Part shown: one piece after another, positions 37,737 through 46,996 of the stretch
Numbering within the stretch: position 1 is the first letter of the stretch
Layout of the letters: every line of letters begins with the position of its first letter
Source: Legionella wadsworthii DSM 21896 = ATCC 33877
Lineage (GTDB): Bacteria; Pseudomonadota; Gammaproteobacteria; Legionellales; Legionellaceae
DNA length: 64,000 bases
Assembly (NCBI RefSeq): GCF_000701265.1
Contig: NZ_JNIA01000023.1
Span: 124,001-188,000, forward strand
Direction of reading: 5' to 3'
Notes under the pieces: generated by a model
Database searches by the model: none
What the model was told of the DNA's origin: nothing
What the model saw: only the letters and a program-made list of their open reading frames with translations
Made by a program: the position numbers and the translations under genes

Positions 37737-38651
37737 ATGACAAAACAACGAACTCCTAAAAAGGTGATCCAGGCAACTGGTGTAGGATTGCATTCCGGTG
37801 AAAAAGTGCTTTTAACCTTGAGACCAGCTCCTGTTAATACAGGTATAGTTTTTAGAAGGGTAGATCTTTCACCCGTAGTAGAAATCCCTGCATCCTATGA
37901 AAATGTAGGTGATACAATGCTCTGTACTACATTACATCGTGGTTCAGTTAAAATTGCAACAGTAGAGCATTTACTCTCCGCTTTAGCAGGCTTAGGGATT
38001 GATAATGCCTATATTGATGTGAACGGACCAGAGTTGCCCATTATGGATGGTAGTGCAGCACCTTTCGTTTTTCTTATTCAATCAGCAGGTATACGTGAGC
38101 AAAACGCGCCGAAAAGATACATACGCATACTAAAACCCATTCGTGTAGAAGACAATGGTAAGTTTGTGCAATTTTATCCATATAATGGTTACAAAATTAG
38201 TTTTACTATTGATTTTGATCATCCTGCCTTTAATGACAAACCCCAAATTGTAAGTTTTGACTTTTCTACAACTTCTTATGTGAAACAAGTGTGCCGTGCC
38301 CGTACTTTTGGCTTTCTTTCAGATTACGAAAAGTTAAGAGAATGTGATTTAGCTAAAGGCGGCAGTTTGGATAATGCAATAGTCGTTGATGATTACCGGG
38401 TTCTTAATGAAGATGGACTTCGTTTTGAATCTGAATTTGTTTCTCATAAAGTATTGGATGCTATTGGGGATCTCTATTTATTGGGTTCAAGCTTGATTGG
38501 CGCATTCGAAGGATATAAATCAGGTCATGAACTGAATAACAGATTATTACGTGAACTAATGGCAAGACAAGATGCCTGGGAATATACTTATTTTGATACA
38601 GAAGAATATCTCCCTAAAATGCATACCGAATTTTATCCTATTGAAGCGTAG
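37737..38651 (+). CDS. lpxC: LpxC, UDP-acyl-GlcNAc deacetylase
   Basis: A 304-aa zinc deacetylase. The metal-site residues are in [15 protein letters not shown] and [31 protein letters not shown] and [11 protein letters not shown] are family signatures. It catalyses the committed step of lipid A synthesis. The location after ftsZ is conserved in gammaproteobacteria. An inverted CCCTTC/GAAGGG lies in the 163-bp gap before it. Confidence 0.96.
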   Translation: MTKQRTPKKVIQATGVGLHSGEKVLLTLRPAPVNTGIVFRRVDLSPVVEIPASYENVGDTMLCTTLHRGSVKIATVEHLLSALAGLGIDNAYIDVNGPELPIMDGSAAPFVFLIQSAGIREQNAPKRYIRILKPIRVEDNGKFVQFYPYNGYKISFTIDFDHPAFNDKPQIVSFDFSTTSYVKQVCRARTFGFLSDYEKLRECDLAKGGSLDNAIVVDDYRVLNEDGLRFESEFVSHKVLDAIGDLYLLGSSLIGAFEGYKSGHELNNRLLRELMARQDAWEYTYFDTEEYLPKMHTEFYPIEA

Positions 38652-38769
38652 AAATTATCAGAAATAAAAAATATAGAGCATTTTCTGCTTAGGATTGGGA
38701 TTTTATTTTCATCTGCTACGCTTTATTTTGATTCATCAACAACAAATATTGGCAAAGGAGAGTTGTGGC

Positions 38770-40806
38770 ATGAAATTTAAAGTAGGCCTTTTTGCTTTTG
38801 CTTTATTGTGCAGTTTCTCACTTCATTCCAGCGGTTCGGAAGCACAAAAAAATACCGATGAAAAAACACTCCATATGGATTGGTTCGATACCAATATTTC
38901 ACCAAGCCAGAATTTTTATCTCTATGCAGTGGGCAACTGGCAAAAAAATAATCCAATCCCCCCAGAATATTCAAGTTGGGGTACCTTTAACCTTCTCAAT
39001 GAAAAATCTCAAGATATCATTCATCAAATGTTAATTAACGCCTCCAAAGATACTCATGTAAAACCTGGAAGTATTGAGCAAAAGGTAGGGGATTTCTATT
39101 TTAGTGGTATGGATGAAAATAGCATCAATCAATTAGGCATTAAACCCTTACAACCCGAATTCGATAGAATTAATCATTTAAATAATTTAGCAGAATTACA
39201 AAAAGAAATCGCACATTTACATCAAATCGGAGTGGATGTTTTTTTTAATTTTGGAAGCATGCAAGATTTTAAAAATAGTAAAGATATGATTGCTGCTGCA
39301 ATGCAAGGCGGTTTAGGCCTGCCTGACCGAGACTATTATTTAAAAGATGATCCGAAATTTAAACAAATTCGCGAGGCCTATATTCAACATATAACGAAAA
39401 TGTTTGAATTATTGGGCGATGCTCCAGATAAAGCTGCAGCTGAAGCCAATACCGTGATGAAAATAGAAACGCAAATGGCCAAGTCCTCTATGTCGCAAAT
39501 AGAGCAGCGAGATCCTCATGCCGTATATCATATTATGGATAGGTCACAGCTTTCCCAAATTACACCAAACTTTTCTTGGTCGGATTATTTTTCAGAAATG
39601 GGACAAACGCAAATTAAAAGTATTAATCTTGCGATGCCTGAGTTTTTTAAAGATATGAACCAACAATTAAAAGCCGTTTCTTTAGAGGACTGGAAAACAT
39701 ACTTACGTTGGCATTTAATTGATGCCTTCGCTTCCTATTTATCTAAACCATTCGTTGAGCAAAATTTTAAAATGGTATCCATTCTGACTGGAGCGGAAAA
39801 AATATTACCCCGCTGGAAAAGAGTGGTGAGCACTGAAAATAGTGCCTTGGGATTTGCTATTGGGAAAATGTATGTAGAACGATATTTTTCACCAGAAGAT
39901 AAAAAACAAGCTTTGGATATACTCAAAAATATTCGTAAAGTTTTAAAAGAAGACATCCATACTTTATCCTGGATGACTCCTGCGACGCGTCAGGCAGCAC
40001 TGAACAAACTTGATATGATGGAAGAGAGGGTAGGCTATCCTTCTAAGTGGAGAGATTACTCTAAGTTAGTTATTAATCGAGGACCATATGTCCTTAATGT
40101 AATACGAGCGAATGAATTTCTAACAAAACGAGATTTAAACAAAATTGGTAAACCCATAGATAGAACCGAATGGGTTATGGCGCCACAAACAATTAATGCC
40201 TATTATGATCCTTCCATGAATAATTTAAATATTCCTGCAGGGATTCTTCAGCCGCCATTTTTTGATCCTAATGCACCTGCTGCTTTAAATTATGGTGCGA
40301 TTGGGTTTGTCATGGGACATGAGATGACCCATGGATTTGATGATCAAGGTTCGCAATTTGATGGTCATGGTAATCTAAAGAATTGGTGGACAAAGAGCGA
40401 TTTAGAAAAATTTAAGGCAGCGACCCAGTGTATTGTGGATCAATTTTCTCAATATACTGTTGAAGATAATTTACATGTACAAGGAAAACTGGTGGTTGGA
40501 GAAGCTGCTGCCGATTTAGGAGGGATAACACTAGCCTATAGAGCATTTCGTAAGTCCGACGCCTACAAAAATGCGCCTACCATTAATGGCTTAACACCAG
40601 ATCAACAATTTTTTATAGCAACAGCTCATGTTTGGGCTACAAACATCCGTCCACAACAACTTCGTAACCAGGTAACGACCGATCCTCATCCTCCTGCACA
40701 ATATAGGGTGAACGGAAGTTTAGCCAACATTCCTCAATTTCAGGAAGCATTCCGTATTCCTGACAATAGCCCTATGGTCAATAAAAAACGTTGTATCATC
40801 TGGTAA
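38770..40806 (+). CDS. Exported M13-family zinc metallopeptidase (PepO-like)
   Basis: ATG 38770 follows AAAGGAGAG and gives 678 aa with a signal peptide (MKFKVGLFAFALLCSFSLHSSG). The M13 N-terminal motif YAVGNWQKNNPIP and the catalytic segment MGHEMTHGFDDQG (HExxH zinc site) are present, as is the GEAAADLGG third-ligand motif. The C-terminal CxIW end (KKRCIIW) closes a family disulfide. M13 peptidases (neprilysin, PepO) cut oligopeptides; here in the periplasm or secreted. It sits between lpxC and dciA, where related genomes usually have nothing large. Confidence 0.93.
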   Translation: MKFKVGLFAFALLCSFSLHSSGSEAQKNTDEKTLHMDWFDTNISPSQNFYLYAVGNWQKNNPIPPEYSSWGTFNLLNEKSQDIIHQMLINASKDTHVKPGSIEQKVGDFYFSGMDENSINQLGIKPLQPEFDRINHLNNLAELQKEIAHLHQIGVDVFFNFGSMQDFKNSKDMIAAAMQGGLGLPDRDYYLKDDPKFKQIREAYIQHITKMFELLGDAPDKAAAEANTVMKIETQMAKSSMSQIEQRDPHAVYHIMDRSQLSQITPNFSWSDYFSEMGQTQIKSINLAMPEFFKDMNQQLKAVSLEDWKTYLRWHLIDAFASYLSKPFVEQNFKMVSILTGAEKILPRWKRVVSTENSALGFAIGKMYVERYFSPEDKKQALDILKNIRKVLKEDIHTLSWMTPATRQAALNKLDMMEERVGYPSKWRDYSKLVINRGPYVLNVIRANEFLTKRDLNKIGKPIDRTEWVMAPQTINAYYDPSMNNLNIPAGILQPPFFDPNAPAALNYGAIGFVMGHEMTHGFDDQGSQFDGHGNLKNWWTKSDLEKFKAATQCIVDQFSQYTVEDNLHVQGKLVVGEAAADLGGITLAYRAFRKSDAYKNAPTINGLTPDQQFFIATAHVWATNIRPQQLRNQVTTDPHPPAQYRVNGSLANIPQFQEAFRIPDNSPMVNKKRCIIW

Positions 40807-40953
40807 TGAAATTGTTCATTTTGGATTAATTTAATTGTTTATTTGAGGCACAAGACAAAAAAAATAAAATAATTGAATTGCTTCAGTAATGAACATTGGT
40901 TAGACTTTCTGCATTGTTTGTTTATAATTTACAATTCAATGATGGAGATAATA

Positions 40954-41034
40954 ATGTCTAAAGAAGAAATGATCTGTCGAATCATCCGCTTGCTCATTCA
41001 AAAAACAGACGCACAAAAAGCTTGTTGCGGATGA
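40954..41034 (+). CDS. Possible 26-aa ORF coupled to the next gene
   Basis: ATG 40954, with GGAG seven nt upstream, opens a 26-codon frame (MSKEEMICRIIRLLIQKTDA...) whose TGA overlaps the next gene's ATG as ATGA (41031-41034). It may be a genuine small protein, a leader for coupled translation, or the original N-terminus of the next gene separated by a frameshift. The amphipathic, basic content is unlike a random frame, but no family is recognised. Confidence 0.45.
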   Translation: MSKEEMICRIIRLLIQKTDAQKACCG

Positions 41035-41441
41035 GCTATTTATCTGCTGTACTCGAGTATAAAAATAAAAAAGTAGTAGAATATTTTTGTCATCACAACC
41101 CCGAGTTATCTGAACAAGAAGTACAAACCCTATTTACAGATTTGTTGGCGTGGATTTGGTTAAAGGTTCAAAGAGACCAAAACGGAAAGAAAACTTATCT
41201 TTTTGGTCCTTTGCTGATCCTTGATCAATTATGGCATACATTTATTTTGCACACTCGAGATTATATTTATTTTTCAAACCAGTATTTTAATACGTATGTC
41301 CATCATGATATTGAACCCCCCGGACAGGAACATGTGATGGAAGAGGATGAGATTTCTGATTTCTTACAGGATTGCTTTACTTATCTCGGTTCAGAATGGA
41401 TAACTCGTCGCTTTGCCACAGCATTGATGGACTCCATTTGA
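41031..41441 (+). CDS. Small GRDP-like (DUF1399-related) protein
   Basis: A 136-aa protein starting at ATG 41031, which overlaps the stop of the upstream 26-codon frame. An in-frame TTG a few codons earlier is an alternative. The segment LDQLWHTFILHTRDYIYFSNQYFNTYVHH resembles the histidine-bearing repeat of glycine-rich domain proteins (W-H...L-H-T...F...Y-H-H). The role of such short bacterial proteins is unknown, and metal binding by the conserved His residues is only a guess. There is no signal peptide. Confidence 0.65.
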   Translation: MSYLSAVLEYKNKKVVEYFCHHNPELSEQEVQTLFTDLLAWIWLKVQRDQNGKKTYLFGPLLILDQLWHTFILHTRDYIYFSNQYFNTYVHHDIEPPGQEHVMEEDEISDFLQDCFTYLGSEWITRRFATALMDSI

Positions 41442-41479
41442 ATCCATTGTGCTGCAGGTAAAATTGAGATTGAAATCAG

Positions 41480-41917
41480 TTAAATTTCTTTGGGTTCTGT
41501 TTTGCCGTCTGCCAAATGCATGAGTGCTCTTTGCAATGGTTCATAAGTGCAAAGTTGACTCTCACTGATAATCATCGCTTTGGTTTTTTCAGATAATTGG
41601 TTTTTGTGAAACATTAATGTTTTATTAGGGGTAGTTGGTTCAACTACAGCAACTTTGATTGAGGTCAGACTGTACATGCCTGCTTCTTTTCGCAATGTGT
41701 CGCGCAGCTCAGGAATAGCGTATCGAAGCTGTGATGCCCAAGCGGCATCAGTAGTTGTGAGCAGCAAACATCCTTTATTAAAACTTCCTACATTGCAGGC
41801 ATTAGCCAAAGATTCAGGCAATATGAGTTTTATTTTATTGGCAAGCTCTTCTAATTGAACGGAGCGTAAACATATTTCAGCAAGTTGTTTATTGAGACAA
41901 CGACTAATCGAGCGCAT
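41480..41917 (-). CDS. dciA: DciA-family (DUF721) replicative helicase loader
   Basis: A 145-aa protein with the DUF721 core: an N-terminal helix (LNKQLAEICLRSVQLEELANKIKLIL), then a KH-like fold (LANACNVGSFNKGCLLLTTTDAAWASQLRYAIPELRDTLR). DciA loads the DnaB replicative helicase in bacteria without DnaC. In many gammaproteobacteria it lies near ftsZ, lpxC and secA, as here for the first two; secA is not adjacent. The C-terminal 45 residues are charged and unassigned. Confidence 0.85.
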   Translation of the reverse strand: MRSISRCLNKQLAEICLRSVQLEELANKIKLILPESLANACNVGSFNKGCLLLTTTDAAWASQLRYAIPELRDTLRKEAGMYSLTSIKVAVVEPTTPNKTLMFHKNQLSEKTKAMIISESQLCTYEPLQRALMHLADGKTEPKEI

Positions 41918-42042
41918 TTAGGGTTCAGAATAAAAAAATGGATGGTATTAGTATATACGTCGAAACCACTAGAGAATAGCAAATTTAACTTAAATGCAAT
42001 ATCATAATTCTTTGTAAACTCTTCCCGGATTAAGGTGAATCA

Positions 42043-42498
42043 ATGTTTGAGAAGCCATATGATACTAATGTTATTTTTTTTACTCGCATGCACTGGATAA
42101 TATTTTTTTGGCCGGTAGTGGCTTTATGCGCAGCTTTAGCCCTTGTCTCCTATGCTGAATATGATATCTTGGAAAAAATTGGCTATGGCTTGGCTGCTTT
42201 ATCTTTATTTTGGATTGGCATGACCTGGATGACCTATTATTTTTCTTCTGTGACTATTAAGAAAAACCACGTGATTATCCGTACTGGAGTGATTGTAAGA
42301 CAAACTATAGACATTCCATTGAGTAAGATTGAAGCAATTGACATCCGTCAGTCCATATTAGGAAGCATGTTAAGTTATGGGACTGTATCTATTACTGGTA
42401 CAGGAGGCACCCGAAGGATCATCAATTTTTTGCACAAACCTTTAACTTGCAGACGCTATATTGAGCAATTATTAGGTGAGCTAAATCGAAATGAATAA
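42043..42498 (+). CDS. Membrane protein with bacterial PH (bPH2/YdbS-like) domain
   Basis: A 151-aa protein with two N-terminal transmembrane helices (about 15-35 and 44-66) and a C-terminal bPH2 domain: YYFSSVTIKKNHVIIRTGVIVRQTIDIPLSKIEAIDIRQSILGSMLSYGTVSITG. This SKIEAIDIRQS...GSML..GTV pattern is typical of the YdbS/bPH2 family, whose function is not well defined. It lies between dciA (divergent) and the deaminase gene (convergent). Confidence 0.85.
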   Translation: MFEKPYDTNVIFFTRMHWIIFFWPVVALCAALALVSYAEYDILEKIGYGLAALSLFWIGMTWMTYYFSSVTIKKNHVIIRTGVIVRQTIDIPLSKIEAIDIRQSILGSMLSYGTVSITGTGGTRRIINFLHKPLTCRRYIEQLLGELNRNE

Positions 42499-42598
42499 TT
42501 TTTAAGAGTGAGGCAGCGAATCTACGTTTGTCCGGAAATTTTGTTCTAATTAATGTACTTTCTTTTCCTTTCAAATGGTATTCCCGCCTCCACTCTAA

Positions 42599-43573
42599 CT
42601 AAATCCTAGCTAAAAGTTCCGTCCTGGTCTTTTCATCTATAAATGCGGCTTCTAGGGCCATACGGGTAATTTGGTTCATGGTATCATTTGTATAATTATA
42701 AGCTTTTTGAACGCGTTGATATTCTTGTTCCAAGGTAGTGCTCATAAATGGAGGGTCATCCGAGTTGATGCTTATTTTGATTCCTTCTTCAAAAAATTTA
42801 GGCAAAGGATGTTCGTTCATGTCTTTAAAAAGGCCTAAAAAAATATTACTTGTAGGACAAATCTCTAAAGCGATTCCTCTTTCTTTGACCAAATCCCTGG
42901 TTTCTTTAGAATAAATAGCATTGACTCCGTGTCCAATACGTTGAATTGGAAGATTCTCTATTGCCTCGATCATGCCACTTGCAGGAGCAAATTCACCTGC
43001 ATGTACGGTACATTTCAGTCCTGCATCAGCAGCAATATGGTAAGCTTTACTAAATAATTTAGGAGGATATTTTGCTTCATCCCCACCCAGTCCAAACCCA
43101 GTAACGCATGGAAATCTATCATTATGAGCTTGCTGCGCAACCTTTTCCACTGCCTCGACCCCAAAGTGTCGGACTGCAGTAATCAAAATACGTCCTACAA
43201 TATTGTATTGATCTTTGACATCATCAATTGCTTGTTGGATTGCTGCCAAATGTTCTGCTGAAGGTATTTTACTAGACAGTTCCGCATGGTCTGGTGAATA
43301 CATCATTTCAACATATATTGCGTCTTCCTGGGCTCTAGATTTTAAATAATCAAAGGTGATGTCATAGTAATCTTCAGGTTTTCTAATCACTGCTGCAAGC
43401 GTATCATAGACTTTTAAAAAATCGAGAAAGTTTTTAGATATATAGCTTTTGCCATCTGAAGCTACCAGTCCATCTGGTAGTACTAATTTGTTGCGCGCGG
43501 CAAGCTTTGCAGCTAACTCAGGAGTAATGGTTCCCTCCAAATGGACATGCAACTCTGCTTTTTTCAAACTCAT
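42599..43573 (-). CDS. Adenosine/adenine deaminase family hydrolase
   Basis: A 324-aa TIM-barrel amidohydrolase of the adenosine deaminase family. The metal and catalytic motifs are KAELHVHLEGT, CTVHAGE (catalytic Glu), QRIGHGV and ISINSDDPPFM (metal Asp). The NSDDP form occurs in both adenosine- and adenine-deaminase branches, so the exact substrate is left open. It gives inosine or hypoxanthine for purine salvage in the cytoplasm. An inverted repeat AGAGTGAGGC/GCCTCCACTCT (42505-42514 and 42586-42596, one bulge) lies just past its 3' end and the end of the bPH2 gene. Confidence 0.85.
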   Translation of the reverse strand: MSLKKAELHVHLEGTITPELAAKLAARNKLVLPDGLVASDGKSYISKNFLDFLKVYDTLAAVIRKPEDYYDITFDYLKSRAQEDAIYVEMMYSPDHAELSSKIPSAEHLAAIQQAIDDVKDQYNIVGRILITAVRHFGVEAVEKVAQQAHNDRFPCVTGFGLGGDEAKYPPKLFSKAYHIAADAGLKCTVHAGEFAPASGMIEAIENLPIQRIGHGVNAIYSKETRDLVKERGIALEICPTSNIFLGLFKDMNEHPLPKFFEEGIKISINSDDPPFMSTTLEQEYQRVQKAYNYTNDTMNQITRMALEAAFIDEKTRTELLARI

Positions 43574-43670
43574 TTTCCGCCCCTTAATCTCTTTAAATAA
43601 TAGAATAATGGTAACTGAGATAAAAAAGCTATAGAATACTGGGTTTAAATTATAGTTTTTTGGATAGGTT

Positions 43671-43856
43671 ATGAACTCAGACGATATCGATAAAGCTTAT
43701 GTCAGCCCTTATGATAAATTTATGTTTGAATTTGATGCAACCCATAATAAATCCGCATCTCAAATTAAAGAAATTAACAAGCACAAGCGTATTTTTCTGA
43801 TGCGTGATTATAAAGATTATCAAAACGAAAATAATGAAATTTGGGAAGAGTTTTAA
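43671..43856 (+). CDS. 61-aa conserved small protein (Legionellales-type)
   Basis: A 61-aa hydrophilic protein (AYVSPYDKFMFEFDATHNKS ... EINKHKRIFLMRDY). I recall a short protein family from Coxiella and Legionella with an AYVSPxDK...FD..H.KS.SQ..EI.K..RI...RD pattern, but cannot verify it. No membrane segment or known domain. It is divergent from the deaminase gene with 97 bp between the starts and is followed by 313 bp without a gene. Confidence 0.65.
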   Translation: MNSDDIDKAYVSPYDKFMFEFDATHNKSASQIKEINKHKRIFLMRDYKDYQNENNEIWEEF

Positions 43857-44169
43857 TTTTACTTTTACTCTATCAACAAGCATGAATTCAGGACATTACA
43901 AAAATTAATCCAGATCGCTCCTGCCGAATGCGTACAGGGTTGTTGATTTTTTACTGCATAGGGTGTGGGCACAAAAAGAGTAACTGCCCTGACAGATCCT
44001 GGGGTTGTTGCCTTGAATTTCAAAACTCGTTTTAAAAGATTATTTAAAAATCGCTTTACCCAAACGCACTCTGTTTTTTAGGTCGAGGCGTCGGGGTTTC
44101 TGTCCCAGTGGATTTATTTTACGTGCCCACTTGTAGCATGCTCAAATAAACCCATATATGTAGAAATAA
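43857..44169. other. 313-bp region between the small protein and pit
   Basis: No open frame with a plausible start and no strong hairpin was found. It lies downstream of both neighbours (the 61-aa gene on plus, pit on minus), so it should hold only transcript ends. I see nothing else in it. Confidence 0.4.
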
Positions 44170-45423
44170 TTAACCTATGAAAGCATGCAATAATTTGTAT
44201 GCCAAAATAGTTAAAATAGATGCTGCAGGTAAGGTCAGTACCCAGGACATAAAAATATTCCGGATGACAATCAGGTTTAAAGCACCGATACCTCGGGCCA
44301 AACCAACTCCAAGAACCGCTCCAACTAATGTTTGGGTTGCAGAGACGGGAATACCAGTACTGGTAGCGACAACTACAGTTGTTGCAGCAGACAATGTTGC
44401 GGCAAATGCTCGGCTGGGAGTCAAGGCGGTAATGGCGCTTCCTACTGTTTCAATTACTTTTCTGCCGTACATAAGCAGGCCAGTGACTACACCAAAACAT
44501 CCTAATAATATGATCCAGGCTGGGTAATTGTTTGCATTAAAAGTTTGATGCGAATTCATTACAAGACTATGAATAATGGATAATGGTCCAACTGCTAAGG
44601 CAACATCATTGGAACCATGTGCAAATGCCATGGCACAGGCAGTCATCGCCATCAGTACTGCAAAATATTTTTCAACCTGAATAAAACGTTCTCTTCTTCT
44701 GATCCTGGGGTGCTCAGGAATTCGTTTTATAATAACCATACCAATAATGGTGATAATAATACTTGTTGCGAGAGTCACTGCTAAATTTTGTTTGAAATTT
44801 AAATGAATATGAAAATGATTTAAACCTTTAAATACCGTGATAAAAGATAAAATTGACCCAATAAGGAAAAGGTATATGGGTATATATAACTTAGCTTTAA
44901 TTAAGGGATTACTTTTTACAAAAATAGTTTGTTGGATGCTGGTAAATAGCATAAAGGCAGTAATACCAGAAATCATTGGCGAGGTAATCCAGCTTATGGC
45001 AATACGGCTTACTTGATTCCAATGGATGGCCTGAGGACCCAATACAATAGTACCAAAGCCAACCATAGATCCAACTAAGGCATTCGTAATAGAAACAGGG
45101 ACACCGAGGTAACTCGCGAGATTCATCCAAATAGTACAAGCCAATAATACGCCCAGCATTCCTTCAATAAGAATTAAAGGCTGCCCAGAAAGTTCACTGG
45201 AATTAATAATGCCATCACGCATTGTTTCTGTAACACCTGTCCCACCTAGAAATGCGCCTGCAAATTCAAACACTATGGCTATTAACATTGCTTGTTTGAC
45301 CGTTACTGCTTTTGATCCCATGGTAGTGCTCATGACATTGGCTAAATCATTAGCACCCACACCCCAAGTCATTAGAAAGCACAAAACGACAGCTAAAAGA
45401 AGATATAAAATTGAAAAATCCAT
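44170..45423 (-). CDS. pitA: Pit-family inorganic phosphate transporter
   Basis: A 417-aa protein of about ten or eleven transmembrane helices with the two inverted Pit signatures: GVGANDLANVMSTTMGSKAVTVKQA near the N-terminus and FAHGSNDVALAVGPLS in the second half, plus ATSTGIPVSATQTLVGAVLGVGLARG. It is a low-affinity proton (or sodium)/metal-phosphate symporter in the inner membrane. The DUF47 gene lies 9 nt upstream on the same strand, the standard pairing. Confidence 0.93.
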   Translation of the reverse strand: MDFSILYLLLAVVLCFLMTWGVGANDLANVMSTTMGSKAVTVKQAMLIAIVFEFAGAFLGGTGVTETMRDGIINSSELSGQPLILIEGMLGVLLACTIWMNLASYLGVPVSITNALVGSMVGFGTIVLGPQAIHWNQVSRIAISWITSPMISGITAFMLFTSIQQTIFVKSNPLIKAKLYIPIYLFLIGSILSFITVFKGLNHFHIHLNFKQNLAVTLATSIIITIIGMVIIKRIPEHPRIRRRERFIQVEKYFAVLMAMTACAMAFAHGSNDVALAVGPLSIIHSLVMNSHQTFNANNYPAWIILLGCFGVVTGLLMYGRKVIETVGSAITALTPSRAFAATLSAATTVVVATSTGIPVSATQTLVGAVLGVGLARGIGALNLIVIRNIFMSWVLTLPAASILTILAYKLLHAFIG

Positions 45424-45432
45424 AGAATTTGA

Positions 45433-46104
45433 CTACCGAGCTATTAAAATTTGAAGACGACTACCTACATGCTGCGCATTATCGGCTAAATCATCAATCC
45501 ACTGGACTAATTCGTAGAGGAAAATTGCATCAATTGCAGATAAATCTTTCTCGATTTCAAAGATCCGATGGCGTATATCTGCTAGACGATCATCACTGTC
45601 GTGCTCAATTTCATAAAGAGTTAAGATCATTTCTTCAACAATTTTAACTTCAGATCCTCTGAAACCTGCTTCAAGCAACTCATCTAATTCATTAATGGCT
45701 TTACATGCCTGCTTAGAGGCATCCAAACAACGGCTTAAGAAAGGCATAAAAACAGGTACCAGCGATTCGGGTATGATCATTTGCCTACTTAAGATAAGCT
45801 TTGCGATATTTTTAGTTTTTTTTGCAATTCGATTTTGAGCACTAAGCACCTCTAACAAATCGGTGCGGGAAACAGGTAAAAAAAGCCCCGTTGGCAAATG
45901 AAGACGAAGATCACGCTTGATTAAATCAGCTTCTTTTTTTAAAGAAATGATTTTATCTGCTATCTTATTGGCTGTAACCCAATCTTTTTTTAGTGCGGCT
46001 TCAAAAAATGGGTAGAGCTGTTTGGCACATTGATGTACTTTACGCATGTGTTGTTCTATTGGTCTAATTGGTGATGGACCGAATATATTAAATATGCTAC
46101 CCAT
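45433..46104 (-). CDS. DUF47 (PhoU-like) Pit accessory protein
   Basis: The start at 46104 (MGSIFNIFGPSPIRPIEQHM, 223 aa) fits the family N-terminus MGSIF; an in-frame ATG at 46116 adds four residues. All-helical, with the PhoU-like pattern (IADKIISLKKEADLIKRDLRLHLPTGLFLPVSRTDLLEVLSAQNRIAKKTKNIAKL; YEIEHDSDDRLADI). DUF47 proteins pair with Pit transporters and are thought to regulate them. Upstream of pitA in the same operon. Confidence 0.9.
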   Translation of the reverse strand: MGSIFNIFGPSPIRPIEQHMRKVHQCAKQLYPFFEAALKKDWVTANKIADKIISLKKEADLIKRDLRLHLPTGLFLPVSRTDLLEVLSAQNRIAKKTKNIAKLILSRQMIIPESLVPVFMPFLSRCLDASKQACKAINELDELLEAGFRGSEVKIVEEMILTLYEIEHDSDDRLADIRHRIFEIEKDLSAIDAIFLYELVQWIDDLADNAQHVGSRLQILIAR

Positions 46105-46116
46105 TTTCGCTGGCAT

Positions 46117-46432
46117 CTCTTATGCAAATTTTTGACAAGTATACCCAAACTTTTTGGGGAACAAAACTATTGAATGGCAGTTCGGATACATTTTCCCTTT
46201 TATTTTGTATTTTTATCCATCAAAATAAATATTTCTTCCTTTTCTCTCTTAGATTTTGATTTTGGTCTACAATATTAATACTAGGGTTTACCATAATTAA
46301 TTTTTCTGCAACCATTTTATGATCAGTTTCAGAGTAACATGACCTTGTAGTAATGATCAAGAATTGAACAATCTGTTTATGGTGTATAATTAGTAAAGAG
46401 AGACAAAAATTAAACACTATTCGGGAGGGTTC
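46117..46432. other. 316-bp region between DUF47/pit and yqgE
   Basis: It holds the divergent promoters for the DUF47-pitA operon and for yqgE. A yqgE promoter is seen at its right end. Its middle is AT- and T-rich (46196-46260) without a supported gene or strong hairpin. Confidence 0.4.
46364..46390 (+). promoter_or_regulatory. Probable yqgE-ruvX promoter
   Basis: TTGAAC (46364-46369) and a perfect TATAAT (46385-46390) are separated by 15 bp, a short but usable spacer. The ATG of yqgE is 43 bp downstream, with a GGGAGGG ribosome site at 46423-46429. This is the only promoter-like pair in the 316-bp gap on this strand. Confidence 0.55.
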
Positions 46433-46996
46433 ATGGCAATTATAAGCTCATTGGCTAATCACCTGCTGATCGCAATGCCTTCCCTCAATGATCCCAACTT
46501 TGAAAGGACAGTCATTTACGTTTGCGAACATCATGAACAAGGATCTGTTGGTTTAATTATCAATCGGCCCATGCAATTTCCTTTGTCTATTGTGTTTGAA
46601 CAATTACATATTGAACCGGTACGCATGGAGCAAAGCCGTTTGCCTTTAATGTTTGGCGGACCTGTACAACCTGAGCGAGGATTTGTCATTCACAAACAAT
46701 TTGGAGGTTGGCGTTCCAGTTTATTTCTGCAAGATGAGGTGACGGTCACTACATCAAATGATATTATTCGCGCCATAGCAGAAGATAAAGGACCTAAAGA
46801 TGTTTTAATTACTTTAGGTTATGCTGGTTGGGTAGAACGTCAATTGGAAAAAGAAATTCTCGAAAATACTTGGTTGGTTTGCCCATATCGTTCAGAGATA
46901 CTGTATGAGATTCCCTTTGAAGATCGATGGGATTATGCGGGATCCACATTAGGGATCAAGATGAATCAACTTAGTTCAAATATCGGTCATGCCTAG
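46433..46996 (+). CDS. yqgE: YqgE/AlgH family protein
   Basis: A 187-aa protein with the YqgE hallmarks: LANHLLIAMPSLNDPNFERTVIYVCEHHEQGSVGLIINRP, then MFGGPVQPERGFVIH and TLGYAGWVERQLEKEILENTWL. The molecular function is unsettled; the family is coupled by position to ruvX in many gammaproteobacteria. Here it overlaps ruvX by 8 bases. Confidence 0.95.
   Translation: MAIISSLANHLLIAMPSLNDPNFERTVIYVCEHHEQGSVGLIINRPMQFPLSIVFEQLHIEPVRMEQSRLPLMFGGPVQPERGFVIHKQFGGWRSSLFLQDEVTVTTSNDIIRAIAEDKGPKDVLITLGYAGWVERQLEKEILENTWLVCPYRSEILYEIPFEDRWDYAGSTLGIKMNQLSSNIGHA

Noticed and set aside
46200-46260. Pyrimidine-rich stretch near yqgE as an RNA gene
   Set aside because: No hairpin, promoter or terminator supports it.
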